From Paramecium sonneborni (lineage: Eukaryota; Ciliophora; Oligohymenophorea; Peniculida; Parameciidae), in contig CAJJDN010000096.1 in assembly GCA_905182985.1 (NCBI GenBank), positions 302,477 through 366,476 of the forward strand: a stretch of 64,000 bases of DNA. Direction: 5' to 3'. Both the position numbers and the translations under genes were made by a program. How positions within the stretch are numbered: position 1 is the first letter of the stretch; the number at the start of each line of letters is the position of its first letter. Under the pieces are notes generated by a model that saw only the letters and a program-made list of their open reading frames with translations, did not search any database and was not told where the DNA came from. Shown here in pieces: positions 39,805 to 52,139 of this stretch.

Positions 39805-41052
39805 ATGCGTCTTGGTTTGAAGTTAAAAAAAGAATCAAAACCACCTTAAGAATAATAATAGGAGTAGACAACTTAAGAATTTAAATTTGATTTTGTTTTC
39901 TTTAACTCTAATTAATAATAATAATTTGACAACTTAGATTCAAAATTATTTAAGCTAATTATCTAAAAAAAGAATACAAAAGAATAAATGATTATTTATA
40001 AAGATTATGTTTATATAGGAGAAACATAAAATAATTAAATGCATGGAAATGGTAAAATCTATATTAAATAATATGATGCATATTGCAATAATAATTATTT
40101 TATTTTTGAAGGACAATTTTAAAATAATGAAATTAATGGTAAAGGTATAGAATATTATGGTAAAACTAATAATAAAAAAGTTGAAGGAGTATTCTTAAAG
40201 TTGTCCTTAATTGAAAAATTCTAAGAATATAATTAGGATGGAAGTATACTAGTTAAATAAACAAATTTATAATAATCTTAACTACAATAATCATTTATAT
40301 AAGAAGATCGAAATAATAATAAAATGTTTAGAATCAAATCAGGGATTAAATAAACACCTTCTTAACCTTAATAATAAAAATCACAAATTAAATAGAATGA
40401 TAAATGGACCAAGTTTGATGTTGAATTAAGTAAGGATCATCTTTCATCTCTTTTATCTGAAAAAGCAATTAATGATTCAATAATAGAAGCTTATCTTAAT
40501 TATATTAATTATATTGATTCAGAGAAGTTCTTTAATCTAAAATCATTGCCTGAAATACAAGCATATAAAAGAACTCTCATTATTCCTTATTTTCTATTTG
40601 AATAGTAAAAAATAGACATACTCAACTATTTTGTTGAATTCTCTTATATTAAAGGATAGTTTTGGTAAATATATCAATAAATATTTATAATTGTAAATTC
40701 TAATGGTCATTGGATACTTTTAGAAATTCTATTTGAAACTTAAGATATTAAAATTAAAGTTTATGATTGTTGTTCTAAAAAAAAACCAATATTTTATGTA
40801 ACAACTTGTAAGCATGTTTGGAATATGATTGAACCTATCACTAAATAATATAATTTGGCAATCTCTTGGAAATCTAAAGATATTATTGTTGTTGATTGTC
40901 CTTAATTATCATAACCAAATGATTCCGGTATATTTGTTTGTGCTTATATAAAATATTTGATTTCAAATATAAGTTTAGATTAAATTACATAAGAAGTTAT
41001 TAATAATATACGGAAAACAGAATTGTTTAATATTGTTAAAAAGGAAAAATGA
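39805..41052 (+). CDS. MORN/Ulp1-like protein with Cys-to-Ser at the catalytic position (predicted pseudoprotease)
   Basis: 415 aa, single exon, 37 bp downstream of its paralogue. The N-terminal half has two clear MORN units (YIGETQNNQMHGNGKIYI, FEGQFQNNEINGKGIEYYG; about 65-130). The C-terminal half keeps the Ulp1-like fold signature: GHWILLEI with the His (about 301), VYDCCSKK with the Asp (about 320), and PNDSGIFVCAY where the invariant Asp-Cys-Gly is Asp-Ser-Gly (about 372, codon TCC). Loss of the nucleophile predicts no protease activity but possible substrate binding. The reading frame is intact, so the gene seems to be maintained. A sequencing error (TGC to TCC) is the simple alternative. 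Confidence 0.72.
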
Positions 41053-41080
41053 AATAAATAATAAAATTATAGATAATGCT

Positions 41081-42297
41081 TCATTTAAACTATTTCTATT
41101 TAGAATTATTTATTGTTTTTAATATTTTACTTAATGATTATTCCTTTTCACTTTTTAATTTCTCAGATAACAAAAGATCTTATTTTAAATTAATACCTTT
41201 ATTTTCATTGTAATTTAAAGAATTATTTCTTTCAGATTCATGGTTTGTATTATTTTATTTTTTTTAATTATTTTACTTAATTTTACTATTTCGCTTTTCC
41301 TTCTTAATTTTTTAATCATTTTCCCAGCTTATCTTATATCTATTGATTTCATCTTAAATTTAATTTACAATTTCATTTTCTTTAATTCTTTTACTTTCTC
41401 TTTCTATTTCCCATTTTATTGCATTTTCTTATTATTTCAATTTTTATATTTTTTATTTGTTTTTTTCTATTTCTTGTTTCATTAACGATTCCTTACTATT
41501 TGATCTCTAAGATCTATTTAAAGATTAATGACCATCAATCATTTATTTTATTTAAGATTTAGCTGTTGGTTTATTTGTCTGCAATTTCAAAATTTTATCT
41601 AATCTTGATTACTATTTTTAATTTACAATATACTTTTTTAGTTTAGGCTTCTATTACTCTTTTTTAATAATCTTTAGAATTGGATGAAGAACGACTAAGA
41701 CTAAGGTTTGATTATTATTGACTTTTGGGTCTATTAATTTTACTATGAGTATTATTTATTTATGATTAGGAAATATTTGTTTTATTGGAGAATGATTTTT
41801 AGGATTATTAAAGTTTATTTATGTTTTAAAAACCTTATTAACTTAATGACCTATTTCTTTAATTATTTCTTTTGCACAATAATAAATTTTTAAACAAAGG
41901 TTTTGAAATAGTTAAAAGTTAATTGAAAGTATCTTGAATTATTTCAAAAATCTCATCAATTTACCCATTTTCATTTTATTATTGAATTTATTATAAAACC
42001 ATCATTGATTTCTCTACATTTTCAAAACGTACTCTTTTTTAAAATGTTTAAGGATCATTAATTATCTCTAAAATTTCATTAGTATTTCGTAAACATTATT
42101 TTATAGATTACCAATCAGATTTAATTTAATTTCCTTAAATTGATGCTATTGTTCCACTTAATAATGTTACTAGTGCATGAGTAATTTATACAATTTTTTA
42201 AGAAGGCTTGATCATTAGTTTTAATTGCTAAAATATGTAATCGCATTACATTAAGAAATTTGAAGGTGATTTTCTTATTTTGAGTTTCTTATTACAT
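41081..42297 (-). CDS. Hypothetical protein with long charged coiled coil
   Basis: 390 aa after two 22-nt introns (42228-42249, 41612-41633), spliced length divisible by three. The N-terminal 110 residues look folded and helical (QLKLMIKPSQKIVQI, RFENVEKSMMVLQQI, IDEIFEIIQDTFNQLLTIS). A Ser/Asn-rich linker (SLSRSSSNSKDY) follows. The C-terminal 150 residues form a highly charged helix (LMKQEIEKNKQKIQKL, WEIERESKRIKENE). No known family is recognised; cytoskeletal or basal-body protein is a guess. A second open frame in the middle also looks coding-like (KEIIKEIGHQVNKVFK), so an unrecognised intron pair or alternative splice cannot be excluded. It is convergent with the MORN/Ulp1-like gene, stops 28 bp apart. 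Confidence 0.65.
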
Positions 42298-42476
42298 TTC
42301 TGTTAATAAAATAATACTCTATAAATAATGATAATTAAATATTTTAGAATATAAAACAAAATCATAAGTACTTTTTATATATTACAAATATATCAATAAT
42401 ACCTAACAACAAAATGATAATAAATAAGGATGCTTTATCACAACTTATTTTAAAATTCATCAATTATATAGCTACA

Positions 42477-42989
42477 TCACTTTTTTTTAAATTTGACATT
42501 AAGTCTTATTTCTATTTCATTTTTATTAAATACTTTAAATTTTGATTATTGCAATGAATGAGTTCCTAAATTCATTTTTTAATCTACATTTAAGGCAATT
42601 TGTTCAGTATCTTATGTCAATCTATCTATCTCTTCAATTATAAGATCATTTTCAAACAGATCTCCTTTTAAATTATCTGTTTTCTTTTGTTTGATTAATA
42701 ATTCATTAATATATTCTTCTAATACATCCAATTACTTTTTATATTATAAAATTTTATTCTATAATATTTTCTTAGTATTGTTTGAAGTCATGGAAGCTTC
42801 TGTTTCCATCATTTTAATCTAATTTTAGTTATCAGATTTTACACATCTTCTTAAATCATCTACATTTTTTTTATAAAACTCATCTGTACTCTATTCTCCT
42901 TTTCTTAATTGTTATTTTACTTATTCACTAATGAATTTGAATTCTTGTTCATTTTATATAAATTCATTATTTCCTTTTACATCTTACAT
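42477..42989 (-). CDS. Small coiled-coil protein
   Basis: Single-exon frame of 170 aa with a dense heptad pattern (FKFISEQVKQQLRKGEQ, NKILQYKKQLDVLEEYINEL, IIEEIDRLTQDTEQI) and no other motif. It lies 180 bp upstream of another coiled-coil gene on the same strand, so the two could be halves of one original gene or partners. Start and stop are clear under the ciliate code. The family is not recognised. Confidence 0.65.
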
Positions 42990-43803
42990 TTTTTATAAAT
43001 AATTAACAGAATATGTCACATTCAAATTCTTATAGATTAAAATTACCTTTAGATACCCATTAAACTAAATAAAACCCTCATCATTCTTATTATCCACAAT
43101 TAAGATTTAAATAATAATTCGGAACTGTCATGTAATAATATTAAGTACTATAAGAGAAAATAACTAAACTTTTTTTAAGTCTAACCTCCCAAACCCATTG
43201 ATTCGGAAGAATAAAAAGTTATATAAGAACTGAATTCTTTAAAAGTTATTTGGAAATTAGTTACTTCGAAAAAATGAGAGAATATGCTAAAATTATTAAA
43301 GTAAATGATGAAGAAATTTATATACTTATGAAAAGACAATAAGATGAGAAATTTAATTTGGAAAAAGAAAAAACTCTTTATGTTCTAGAATTGACAGGAT
43401 ACTTTAAATATCAATTCAAAAACTAGAAGAAGTTAAAAAGAATCTTGATAAAAGAAAATCGAAAATCACATATTGCAATAGTAAAAGTTAACCTTTAAAA
43501 ATAAGGAAATAACAGAACTAAAAAAAGAATTAGATAGAACAAATTAAATTAAGAAATAATTATTATCAACAATATTATGAAATAATGAGAGACTAACATT
43601 AAAGAAAAAAATAAACTCGAGAAAATACTAAAATTCTTTTTTAGAATTAGAAAAGCTTAATCTTGAATTTTCTTAAATAATCCTTTAAAAGATAATAGCC
43701 AAAAAACATACACAAACTACCTTAAGTAAGATATTACATATTTTTTCTACATTCAAATTTAAGAATTATTTTTTTTATTTTTATTCTTTTGAATGTAATA
43801 ATT
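42990..43803 (+). pseudogene. Possible coiled-coil gene remnant on the plus strand
   Basis: A plus-strand frame from ATG 43274 to TGA 43586-43588 (104 codons) reads like a charged coiled coil (DEEIYILMKRQQDEKFNLEK). Its second half looks better in another frame (SIQKLEEVKKNLDKRKSK), as if a one-base change had shifted it. No intron repairs this. I regard it as decayed or a sequencing indel. The rest of the interval shows nothing. Confidence 0.35.
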
Positions 43804-44631
43804 TCACTTATTCATTATTTTTCCTAACCTTTCAATCACTTATTCTTCTTTTTTTATTTTAAGTTTTAACTCTTTAATCTGATTTTAATAAATGTATAAC
43901 TTAGTTTACCTAATATTAACCACACCTTTTAAAAAAATTAACAGGGATCTTGCAACAATAGATTGAGCACCAGCTTATTCTGGTGATATACTTTCCACTT
44001 ATTCTATTTACTTAAGTTATTTATCATTAATGCTATTAATGTCCAAACTTATAATTTATTATAAAAAATCTTGTCGACTTAAAATCTTTTGGCATTCACG
44101 CCAATTGTCTTTTTATATCTTAAATTTAGAATCTAAAATTAAGCATATAAGATTAATTATCCTCTCAATTAATTCAGTTGGTCTTGCTAAAGCTTTTAAT
44201 TCATTGATGTGAGCTTTTTAAAGTTAATTTAATCCATCAAAGGCTGCTTACAACATATTTTAAGAATTCTCATCCTTAGCCTCTTCTTGTGATAGCTAAA
44301 TTTTCAATTATAATTCATCCTGATGTTCAGACATCTACTTTTAAATACAACTTATTTTTTGAGGAATCATTAATTTTATAACATCATTTGCTCGTCTGCT
44401 TAGCAAACGAAATTGAAAAAAGCTTTTCAAATCTAAAAATTGTATTATTTAATGAAAAACTTCAGGTCTCACTTAGTGTAGCATGTTATTTTTTGTCTGT
44501 GCTGGTTTATCCAAATTAGATTATAAATTATATATTTCTTGCAGATTAATATATAAACTCTCAATCCTTTATTCTTTCTCTTTGCCACTTTATTGTAAGT
44601 TATTTAGTTCTTATTACAAAGTTATTAACAT
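43804..44631 (-). CDS. F-box-like protein with dynein heavy chain stalk-like coiled coil
   Basis: Single exon, 275 aa. An N-terminal coiled coil (about 1-45) is followed by VRPEVFHQIIQFLDLKSFFQFRLLSRRAND (given here in part by position, about 60-90), which has the Leu/Phe and 'SRR-N' spacing of an F-box. The second half (about 145-270) matches the layout of the dynein heavy chain stalk region: ELKALARPTELIERII, a Cys/Leu-rich helix ILDSKFKI, DNWRECQKILSRQDFL, SPEQAGAQSIVARSL and a final long helix. There are no AAA modules. It could be a stand-alone stalk-derived protein. The F-box call is weaker than the stalk similarity, and both are from memory of the families. Confidence 0.55.
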
Positions 44632-45663
44632 CTAATTAATAAAAATATTAATGAATCTGAATAAATTATTAAAAAGAATATAATTGTTTTATGATAATGT
44701 AAATTTTAACTAATTTATAAAATTTTTATTTTGTAAAACATTTATTTACTTACACAGAGACTTTGTAAATACAGGCTGTTTAAAAAAAGATATTTTAAAA
44801 ACAAAAACTGTCAGATAATGATGAAGGAAATAATTTTGAAATACATCTTCTTAATCTTCAAAAGATGTTTGATTAAGGTTCAATTTTATTGATATATATA
44901 AATGAATCTCAAACTTTAAAAATGAACTATTTCCAAAAATTTTTTGATATTAAGTTTAAATTTTGGAAATCAAATATTCTACAATTTTCAATACTTAGCT
45001 TTATTAAATTATACATAACTATAAAAACTCAAGAAATTGGGAGAATTAATTTATGATTTTCATTTCATTACTCATTCTTTTTTATTGATTTACATTCTAA
45101 TATTCTACTTAAAATTAAAAATGATGAATAAGCTAATCTATTTGAGGGTATTATTGATATATACATGACAAATAAAAATAAATATTTTGATTATGTCTTC
45201 TTTTCTCAATAAACATATCTTAAGTATAAAGAGTCAGGTTAAAAAGCCACTAGCTGAGCTAACAAAAATTAAAAAGCTTATACAATATCAATAGGTTCAA
45301 ATTTAGAGAAAAAACATTAGGTTAAGAAGGTGGAAGAAAAGAAGATATGGTAAAAATCTTAATATAACGAAAGATTCTAAGTGAATTAATCATCAACTAG
45401 AAAAATCAGAATTTAGCATAATTGAATCAATAGGGTAGTTGTTAAGGAGATCTAAAAAAAGTTGTTTATTTCGCTTTGATAATATTAATCTTTCTACTTA
45501 TATTGAGGATTATCAAAATTTTATTGTTAAAAGTTATAGTTTATTTTAATAACAAAATTCATTAATAAATTCACTTAAAATGTTTTTTATCTATCAAGAA
45601 TAATAGAAATTTCATATTTATTTTATATATATTTTTAATTAATTATTTTATTTAAAATTATCA
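44632..45663. other. Intergenic region, no gene supported
   Basis: About 1 kb of AT-rich DNA. Several short frames (e.g. a 44-codon frame near 44930) lack consistent composition. A stretch at 45230-45440 is a little richer in G and has fragments such as KSGQKATS-like text without an open frame. It may include decayed sequence. Confidence 0.35.
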
Positions 45664-48600
45664 ATGTCTAAAACACCTTCACTTGAATAATTTTTGACCA
45701 ATACTAATTAAGAAATAGAAAATAATTAAATCTTTCACTATTTTATATCTTCAAACTAAGAGGATCGTAAATAATTTGATTAATCGAAAAATCCATAATA
45801 ATCGCTTTGTGGAGCACATGTTTCTCCTCAATCTCTTTCATTTTAATGTTTTGATTGTGCACCTGATCCTCATCATATGTATTGTGGAAACTGTTTTTAG
45901 TTGGAATTACATTAAAGTATAAATTATATTTTAAGCATCAGATCATAGAGCATTTTTTAAGAAAGAAGCAAGTGGATGTTGTGATTGTGGAGATCCTTCT
46001 GCAATTTCTAATAAAGATTCATTTTGTAAATTACATAAAGAGTAATAAATTGACATCACAAATGAAATCTAGAAAGTAAAACCCAATATAAGAGAGGCAA
46101 TATTAAACTTTTTAAAAGAGTCCTTTTAAATATATTTCTAAAAGTGTGAACAAGCAATGAATTTATAATCCAAGGTACTTAATCCATTTTTAATTTAATG
46201 TTACCATATTAGTCATATAATAAATTATATGTAAGTTTAGAAATAATTAAATAATCACTAAAATATCAAAAATACTTATTAAGCAATTTTAGCAGCTAAT
46301 CACATATAAAATATTATTATTGATTTTTTATATTGGCTATGTTAAGATAGAACATCTTTGGCTTTATTAATAGCAGGTTTTTTAAAATCTAATTATAGAG
46401 ATGGAGTAACTTACTTTGAATAAGTCATTTATTATTAAGAATTAAAAAATATGTTAGATTTTGATCATGACAATAAATTTGAGAAATTGCTTTATGTTTT
46501 GAATATAGATGAGAAATTTAGATTGTTTACCTAAGATATATTTTTAACAAGGTAAAATGATTTATGGAAAATTTATGAAATTTAAACATTTGATGGAGCT
46601 GTAATTGTAGAAGAATATATTTAATCATTTGAAAATTTCATTTAAAATGGGGTATTTTGTACAAAAGAGAAAAATTAACTATAATTATTTGAAAATTATT
46701 TTAAGAAAATGAATACTTGTAAAGAAAAATATTAAGCCTTTTCAGTTAAAGCTGTTAATTTTTTTTAAATGCATACTTAATTTGTTTCAGAAGAATTTTA
46801 AGATATTTAATTCACATCCCCAAAAATAAAATAATTATTAGATATGAATACAAAATTATTAAATATATTAAATACCTGTTATTTGGGTAATATTGATAGT
46901 TATTTTTTAATGCTAGAATTTTTTTCTCTAAAATTTTAATATAACTACTTTATCAAGAGTTTTAACAATACTTTAACTATGTTATTTAAAAATTATGAAA
47001 CTTCTGAATTGTAAATAGAAGAGATTGCTTAATTAAATCCTAATTAGTTTTTTTTAACAGCACTTTTTTAGAGTTATAGTTAAATAAAAGGGTTTTCAAG
47101 ATCAGATCTTCTTTATTAGCCACTTATATCAGAGACTTAAATATAACTTAATCTTTTATATATTGAATAAAGACAAGTATTCATCATGAAATAATGTTTA
47201 ACAAAATACTTAGCATCCCCTTAAATTACTACGATAGCTAAATAAAATTTTATTAATATCCTATTTTATTGGACTTATGAGGTTATAAAAACAAATAAAA
47301 ACAATAAAGAATAATATAATTATTTATCTGCACTCTACCATAATAATTTAAATTAGAAAAATATAGAAAAAGATCAAATGAAAATAATTCTTCGATTAAA
47401 TTATTTTATTTATAGAAGTGGATCATTAATTGATAAATTTTTTATTATTCTTTTAACTTATTTATTTCAATAAAAGGGATTTAAATCATCAAGTTAATTT
47501 AAAATGTTTTTACGAACAATTTTGAAATAAAATGAGTAAGATTTATAGTTCAATTTATTTAATATATTTGAAAGATGTGTACATAATTTTATAAGTCTTT
47601 TGTATACACCATTGAATGAAATGGTTTCTAAGAGTTATTTTGCCATAGGAAAAGAATAGCTTGAATCATATGATATGGCTTATATCAAATTTTATTTTAT
47701 TCTTTATAAGAATGAAGCTTTGGATTAAATGATAACTATTATCTAATCTAGAAAATACTTTAGTGATTTCACTTAAAGTTAATACTTTATGTAATATTGA
47801 TTCTCTATTATTAGATAAATCATTGCTCGCATTATCGGCTGTGATAAGAGTTTTTCTTGTGTATGCTAAGCATTATACAACTAAAATAATCTACCTAAAG
47901 ACTTATCTTTTAATATATTTTAAATCCTTTCAAATTTATTTATACTCAATCATTATTAAGAGTATTCAGAAATTAAATCGACCTTTGAATAAGCTTCTTT
48001 TTCTGTTTCTAATTTAGAATTATATATATTAAATTTTTGTGAATTGGATGTAAATATAAATAAATTAAAACTGAAGTCTCATTAATAGATTTTAGAATAT
48101 TTTCAAATATAATCATAAAACTACATAGATTCTACTAGTAATCATACTTATTTTAATCCCTTATTATTTTTAAATGATTAATCAATTGCTTCATAAATTG
48201 GAGAGCATTTAAGTACATTGAAAAAACAAGATTATTTTATTAAATTTGGAAATTTCATTGAATAGCTTTAAGAATTTGATTAATTAAAAGGAATAAATTT
48301 AGAATTTATGGAATTTTTTGCATAAGATTCGAATGTCAATCTAATAATTTCAGAAATTAATCCATCTTATAATTCATCAACTGAAATCAAATTAATTGAA
48401 AGATTAGCAAGCATTAGAGCATATTTAAAAATTGACAATTAATAAATTTGTGAATCTTTAAGTAAATTATAAATGAGCAAATTATAAGATTAATAAAATA
48501 TATAATTGATTGTAAATAAATTTGCAAATTCTAAAAATATTATAGAAGTAGAATCAGAAATACTATAAATTAAATCTTTATAAAATGTTAAAATGAATAA

Positions 48601-50049
48601 GATAAAAGCTAAATTTAAATAAAAAATTGAGTCATTTTAATAAAATGATATTGTTTTGATTGATGATTAAAAAAATTAAGATCAATAATGTGATACTTGT
48701 GCATTATGTAGATTAGATTTGGATGAAAGTTAAAATTGTTGTATCCCTATTTTGATTTAGGCAAACCCTTATTTAAAACATTTTCAAATTTATCCACCTG
48801 ATTTAAGAAATTAAATAATGAAAGATTAATTAAATTTATTGAAAGTTTCAATAATTAGTTGTAAACATAAATTTCATGATAAATGTTTAATTGCTTCTTA
48901 TTCATATTCATAAAAATAGAAAGTCTTACCTTTATGGTTTTAATTATAATGTCCAGTTTGTAAATCAACTAGTGAGAATAAATTACCAATAAATAAAAAT
49001 AAAAGCAATGAATAATTTGATGAATTAAATAATTGGTTATTATTATAATGTTAAAATTTGGGAATAAAGAACTATCTTAATGAAAAATATGGAGAATCTA
49101 TTGAACATAAATTAAAAGAAATTTATCTCTCTTTATTAGTTGATTTACTAATATAATTATTTATGGATCCTTTAGAATTCATAAGACAAGATAAAAATTT
49201 TGTATTTTTAAATATATTAGATTGTTTATTCTAAATATGCAAAAAGATTACAATTAATCTTTTTGATTTTCAGAATGAATAGACCATACTCTTAGTTATA
49301 ATTAACTTAATATTAGAACTATTAATATTGAATAATCACTAATAAAAATCTCTAAATGATTTTCTTTTGGATAATTAGGATTAAATAAAATTAAAAATTT
49401 TATAATTTGATTTAACATTGTAAATTAAAAATCAATTAATGAAATGTTTTGCATTAAATATCTAATAAGAATAAAGTTTAATCATATAATTTAATTAATA
49501 TATAGATTAATTTAATAAGAATAATTTGATAAATATTGTGAAATAATAAATTACTGAAAATTTAAGATTTAAGTTTAAATCATTTTATGATCATTATTTT
49601 AATTAACCTTGTTAATTTTGCAAAGGTTTTTCAAATGCACCAAAAAGTTCTGATCAATTTATATGTTTACTATGTTGTTAAAAAGTATGTGATGTAGAAT
49701 GCAAAGTAATAATTTATACTAATTTAAGAAATTATTTTCAAAGTCTGGAAATATGAATGTTCATGCATAGCTTAACCATTAAGGAAATACTATTTTTATA
49801 AGTCTTAAAACAGGCTAACTAGCATTGTTATCTTCACCATTAACTTGTTTTGGATACAAAAATTTATATCAAAATAAATTTGGATAATTAATAAAAATCA
49901 CAAATATTGAAACTTAATGGGAAGAATATTATATAAATAATAAAGTTTTAACTGACATAGCTGAAATCATTATTTCAAATTCACTAAAGCAAGTAATAAA
50001 AAATTAAGAGTTAAATTATAATCAATTAGATTTAAGAGGATTCTATTGA
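45664..50049 (+). CDS. UBR-box E3 ubiquitin ligase (N-recognin type)
   Basis: Probable RING-type E3 of the N-degron pathway that binds destabilising N-terminal residues. It has 1,437 aa with three introns (45917-45941, 47791-47814, 49706-49728). Residues about 45-115 form a UBR zinc box: LCGAH, CFDCAPDPHHMYCGNCF, then HQNH (restored only by the 25-nt intron), SGCCDCGD and CKLH. A long helical middle follows. A RING-H2-like domain lies at about 990-1080 (CDTCALCRLDL ... CKHKFHDKCL ... CPVCKS). The C-terminal UBR1 cap domain shows FCKGFSNAP, CLLCCQKVCDVEC, SGNMNVHAQLNHQGNTIF and a TGQLALL motif. Length is shorter than yeast Ubr1 (about 1,950), with order conserved. It is convergent with a deubiquitinase gene (81 bp between stops). 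Confidence 0.9.
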
Positions 50050-50129
50050 GATATTTTCTAATTTATTATATTAATAGAATAATTTATTAAAATAAATTGG
50101 ATTTTATTTGTAATTTAATTTTATCATTA

Positions 50130-51318
50130 TCATAATAGTTATAATAATTACTATTCTTAATGTTAATATTATAATCCTTCTTTAAGATTCCACACATCTT
50201 CTTCAGGTAATTAACCTTTTTAAAATTAATCTTGTAAATTTCTTATTATTAGTTTTAGATTTGCTTATTCTTAAATAAATTATTATATTTTTTAATTATC
50301 TAAATTCTAATTTATTAATTCTTAATAGAGTATTTCATTTTTCTAAATTAATATCTCACTTTATGTTTTTTATCTCAAAATACCAATATTATAATGGCCA
50401 GGTTTTATTAATAATATAATTTTCTAATTTTCTTTATTAACGAATCGATAATGAATCTTTACCAAAAAATATTAATTCCACAAATCTGAAAATAAATTAA
50501 AATAAATTATTTACACATTTAAACTTTTAGCTAATTCTGAAATAACAGTTTCATTATTATCACACTCTTATTCCCATTGTAATAGTTTTTCTCTATCATA
50601 AATTGTTTCTTTCATTTCACTTTAATTAATAATATAATCTGAATAATTTCTAAAGAATATAGTTGATAATCCATAAAAACAACCATCAACATCATCAGAT
50701 TCGTATTAGTAGGCAGCAAACTATTTAAAAAAAGATTCCTATCTTAAATTTATATCTTTAATCGATTTTAATTAAATTAATCTGTTAACAAATTCTTGTA
50801 ATAATATTTTTTATATTTCTTTATCATCAATCTTAAAATTTATATCCTAAACAAATATTTTCATAGATAACTCAATATTTTTTATTTTCTTTATGAATTC
50901 AAAAAATTATTGAAAAGAATAATGAAACAATAAAATTTATAAGAATTAATATCCAAAAGCTGTATAAAAACAGTTCCCATCTCCTCTAACTTCTCTAAAT
51001 GCATTACAATATTATGATAATGTTTTGCTTTCTTACAATTATAAACTATAGTTCTTTTTTAAGCTCTTTTCATCTTAAATTGGTCTGACATAACTTTTAT
51101 ATTCTTCTTACACTTATCTTTTTTAATTAGTATTTTCATATAGTTGTTAAAGGATTTCTCTTACTTTTTATTATTTCTCTTGATCATTTCTAAAGAAATC
51201 TTTAAAATTTTATTCAAATTTTTTGAAGTCTTCTTGGTATTAATCATCATATTTTTAAACTGAAATCTTAATCTAATATAAAATAATTTACTTTTATATC
51301 GCATATTTATTCTATCAT
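50130..51318 (-). CDS. Otubain-like deubiquitinase (peptidase C65)
   Basis: Cysteine protease predicted to cleave ubiquitin chains. It has 389 aa with one 19-nt intron (51273-51291). A helical N-terminal part (about 1-95) precedes the catalytic core FREVRGDGNCFYTAFGY with Asp and Cys (about 107), as in the DGNCF..A motif of otubains. Later come W-EQECDNNETVISELAKSL, a region like the W..C(E/D)S.. ubiquitin-contact site, and IKPGHYNIG with the catalytic His (about 302). It ends in a Q-rich coiled-coil tail (about 315-389), an extension usually absent in animal otubains. The start is the first ATG in the spliced frame; an upstream exon is possible as the frame stays open about 100 nt further. 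The 19-nt intron is among the shortest in the window. Confidence 0.85.
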
Positions 51319-52139
51319 CAATAATCTTCCAATATTTTTTAGTACATTATCTATATCGTTTTTAGGATTTTATTATATTTCTTGCTATTTTACATCATCA
51401 TTATTTTTGTTTAACAACCTATCATTTATAACTTAAGATATTATTACGGCTATATATCAAAATCTAATTCTACTTAATCACTATTTTATCTTGAAAACTT
51501 TACAGGATTCTATTACTTTAGACTTCTATTTGTTAAAAGGGTATAAATTTGTAAAATAAACGTAATAATAACTAGAAGACTAGTTATAGGTAAGATTATT
51601 AGAGATAATGCTTAAATTTAAGAATATATTAAAGCTAAGTTCATGATAAAAATAATAATCTAATTTTCTATAATTTTTTGTGAAAACTCATTTAAAGAAT
51701 ATTTATTAAGTAAAACTGTTCTTTTTGAGGATTTTATATAATAATTAAAAGTAGAAGAAGGAAATATGATATTTGGAATATGAAAAATACACAAGAAAAA
51801 TCTTACATAAAATAAAACTCCCTATATATCTTGTAAATTATTTCTGTTTTGTTCTCCAATATATGGTTGCTTAAATACTATCTATTTTGAATAAATAAAA
51901 ATAAAATATTTGTTTTACCTTATTTATTGAACTATTTAAATAGAAGAATTCAGGAAAGAGCTCTTTTTATTCTTACTTCTTGAAATTGAATTTATGTTAT
52001 AATTAAATTAGAGACTTATGGATGTTTTGAAATATTCATAAATATAGATAATAATTAATTGTGAGATACCAATTTAAACTCATAAAAAATAATATCATAT
52101 TATAAAATATTATTTTATATACAATATAAAAATATTTAC
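51319..52139. other. AT-rich region, no gene seen
   Basis: About 0.8 kb upstream of the otubain gene. It should contain that gene's promoter. Frames are short and show no coding composition, apart from a minus-strand open stretch directly adjoining the otubain start (to about 51420). Confidence 0.4.

Noticed and set aside
41240..41485. Phe/Leu-rich 81-codon plus-strand ORF resembling a membrane protein
   Set aside because: It is the antisense of a Lys/Glu-rich coiled-coil gene; such antisense frames always look hydrophobic.
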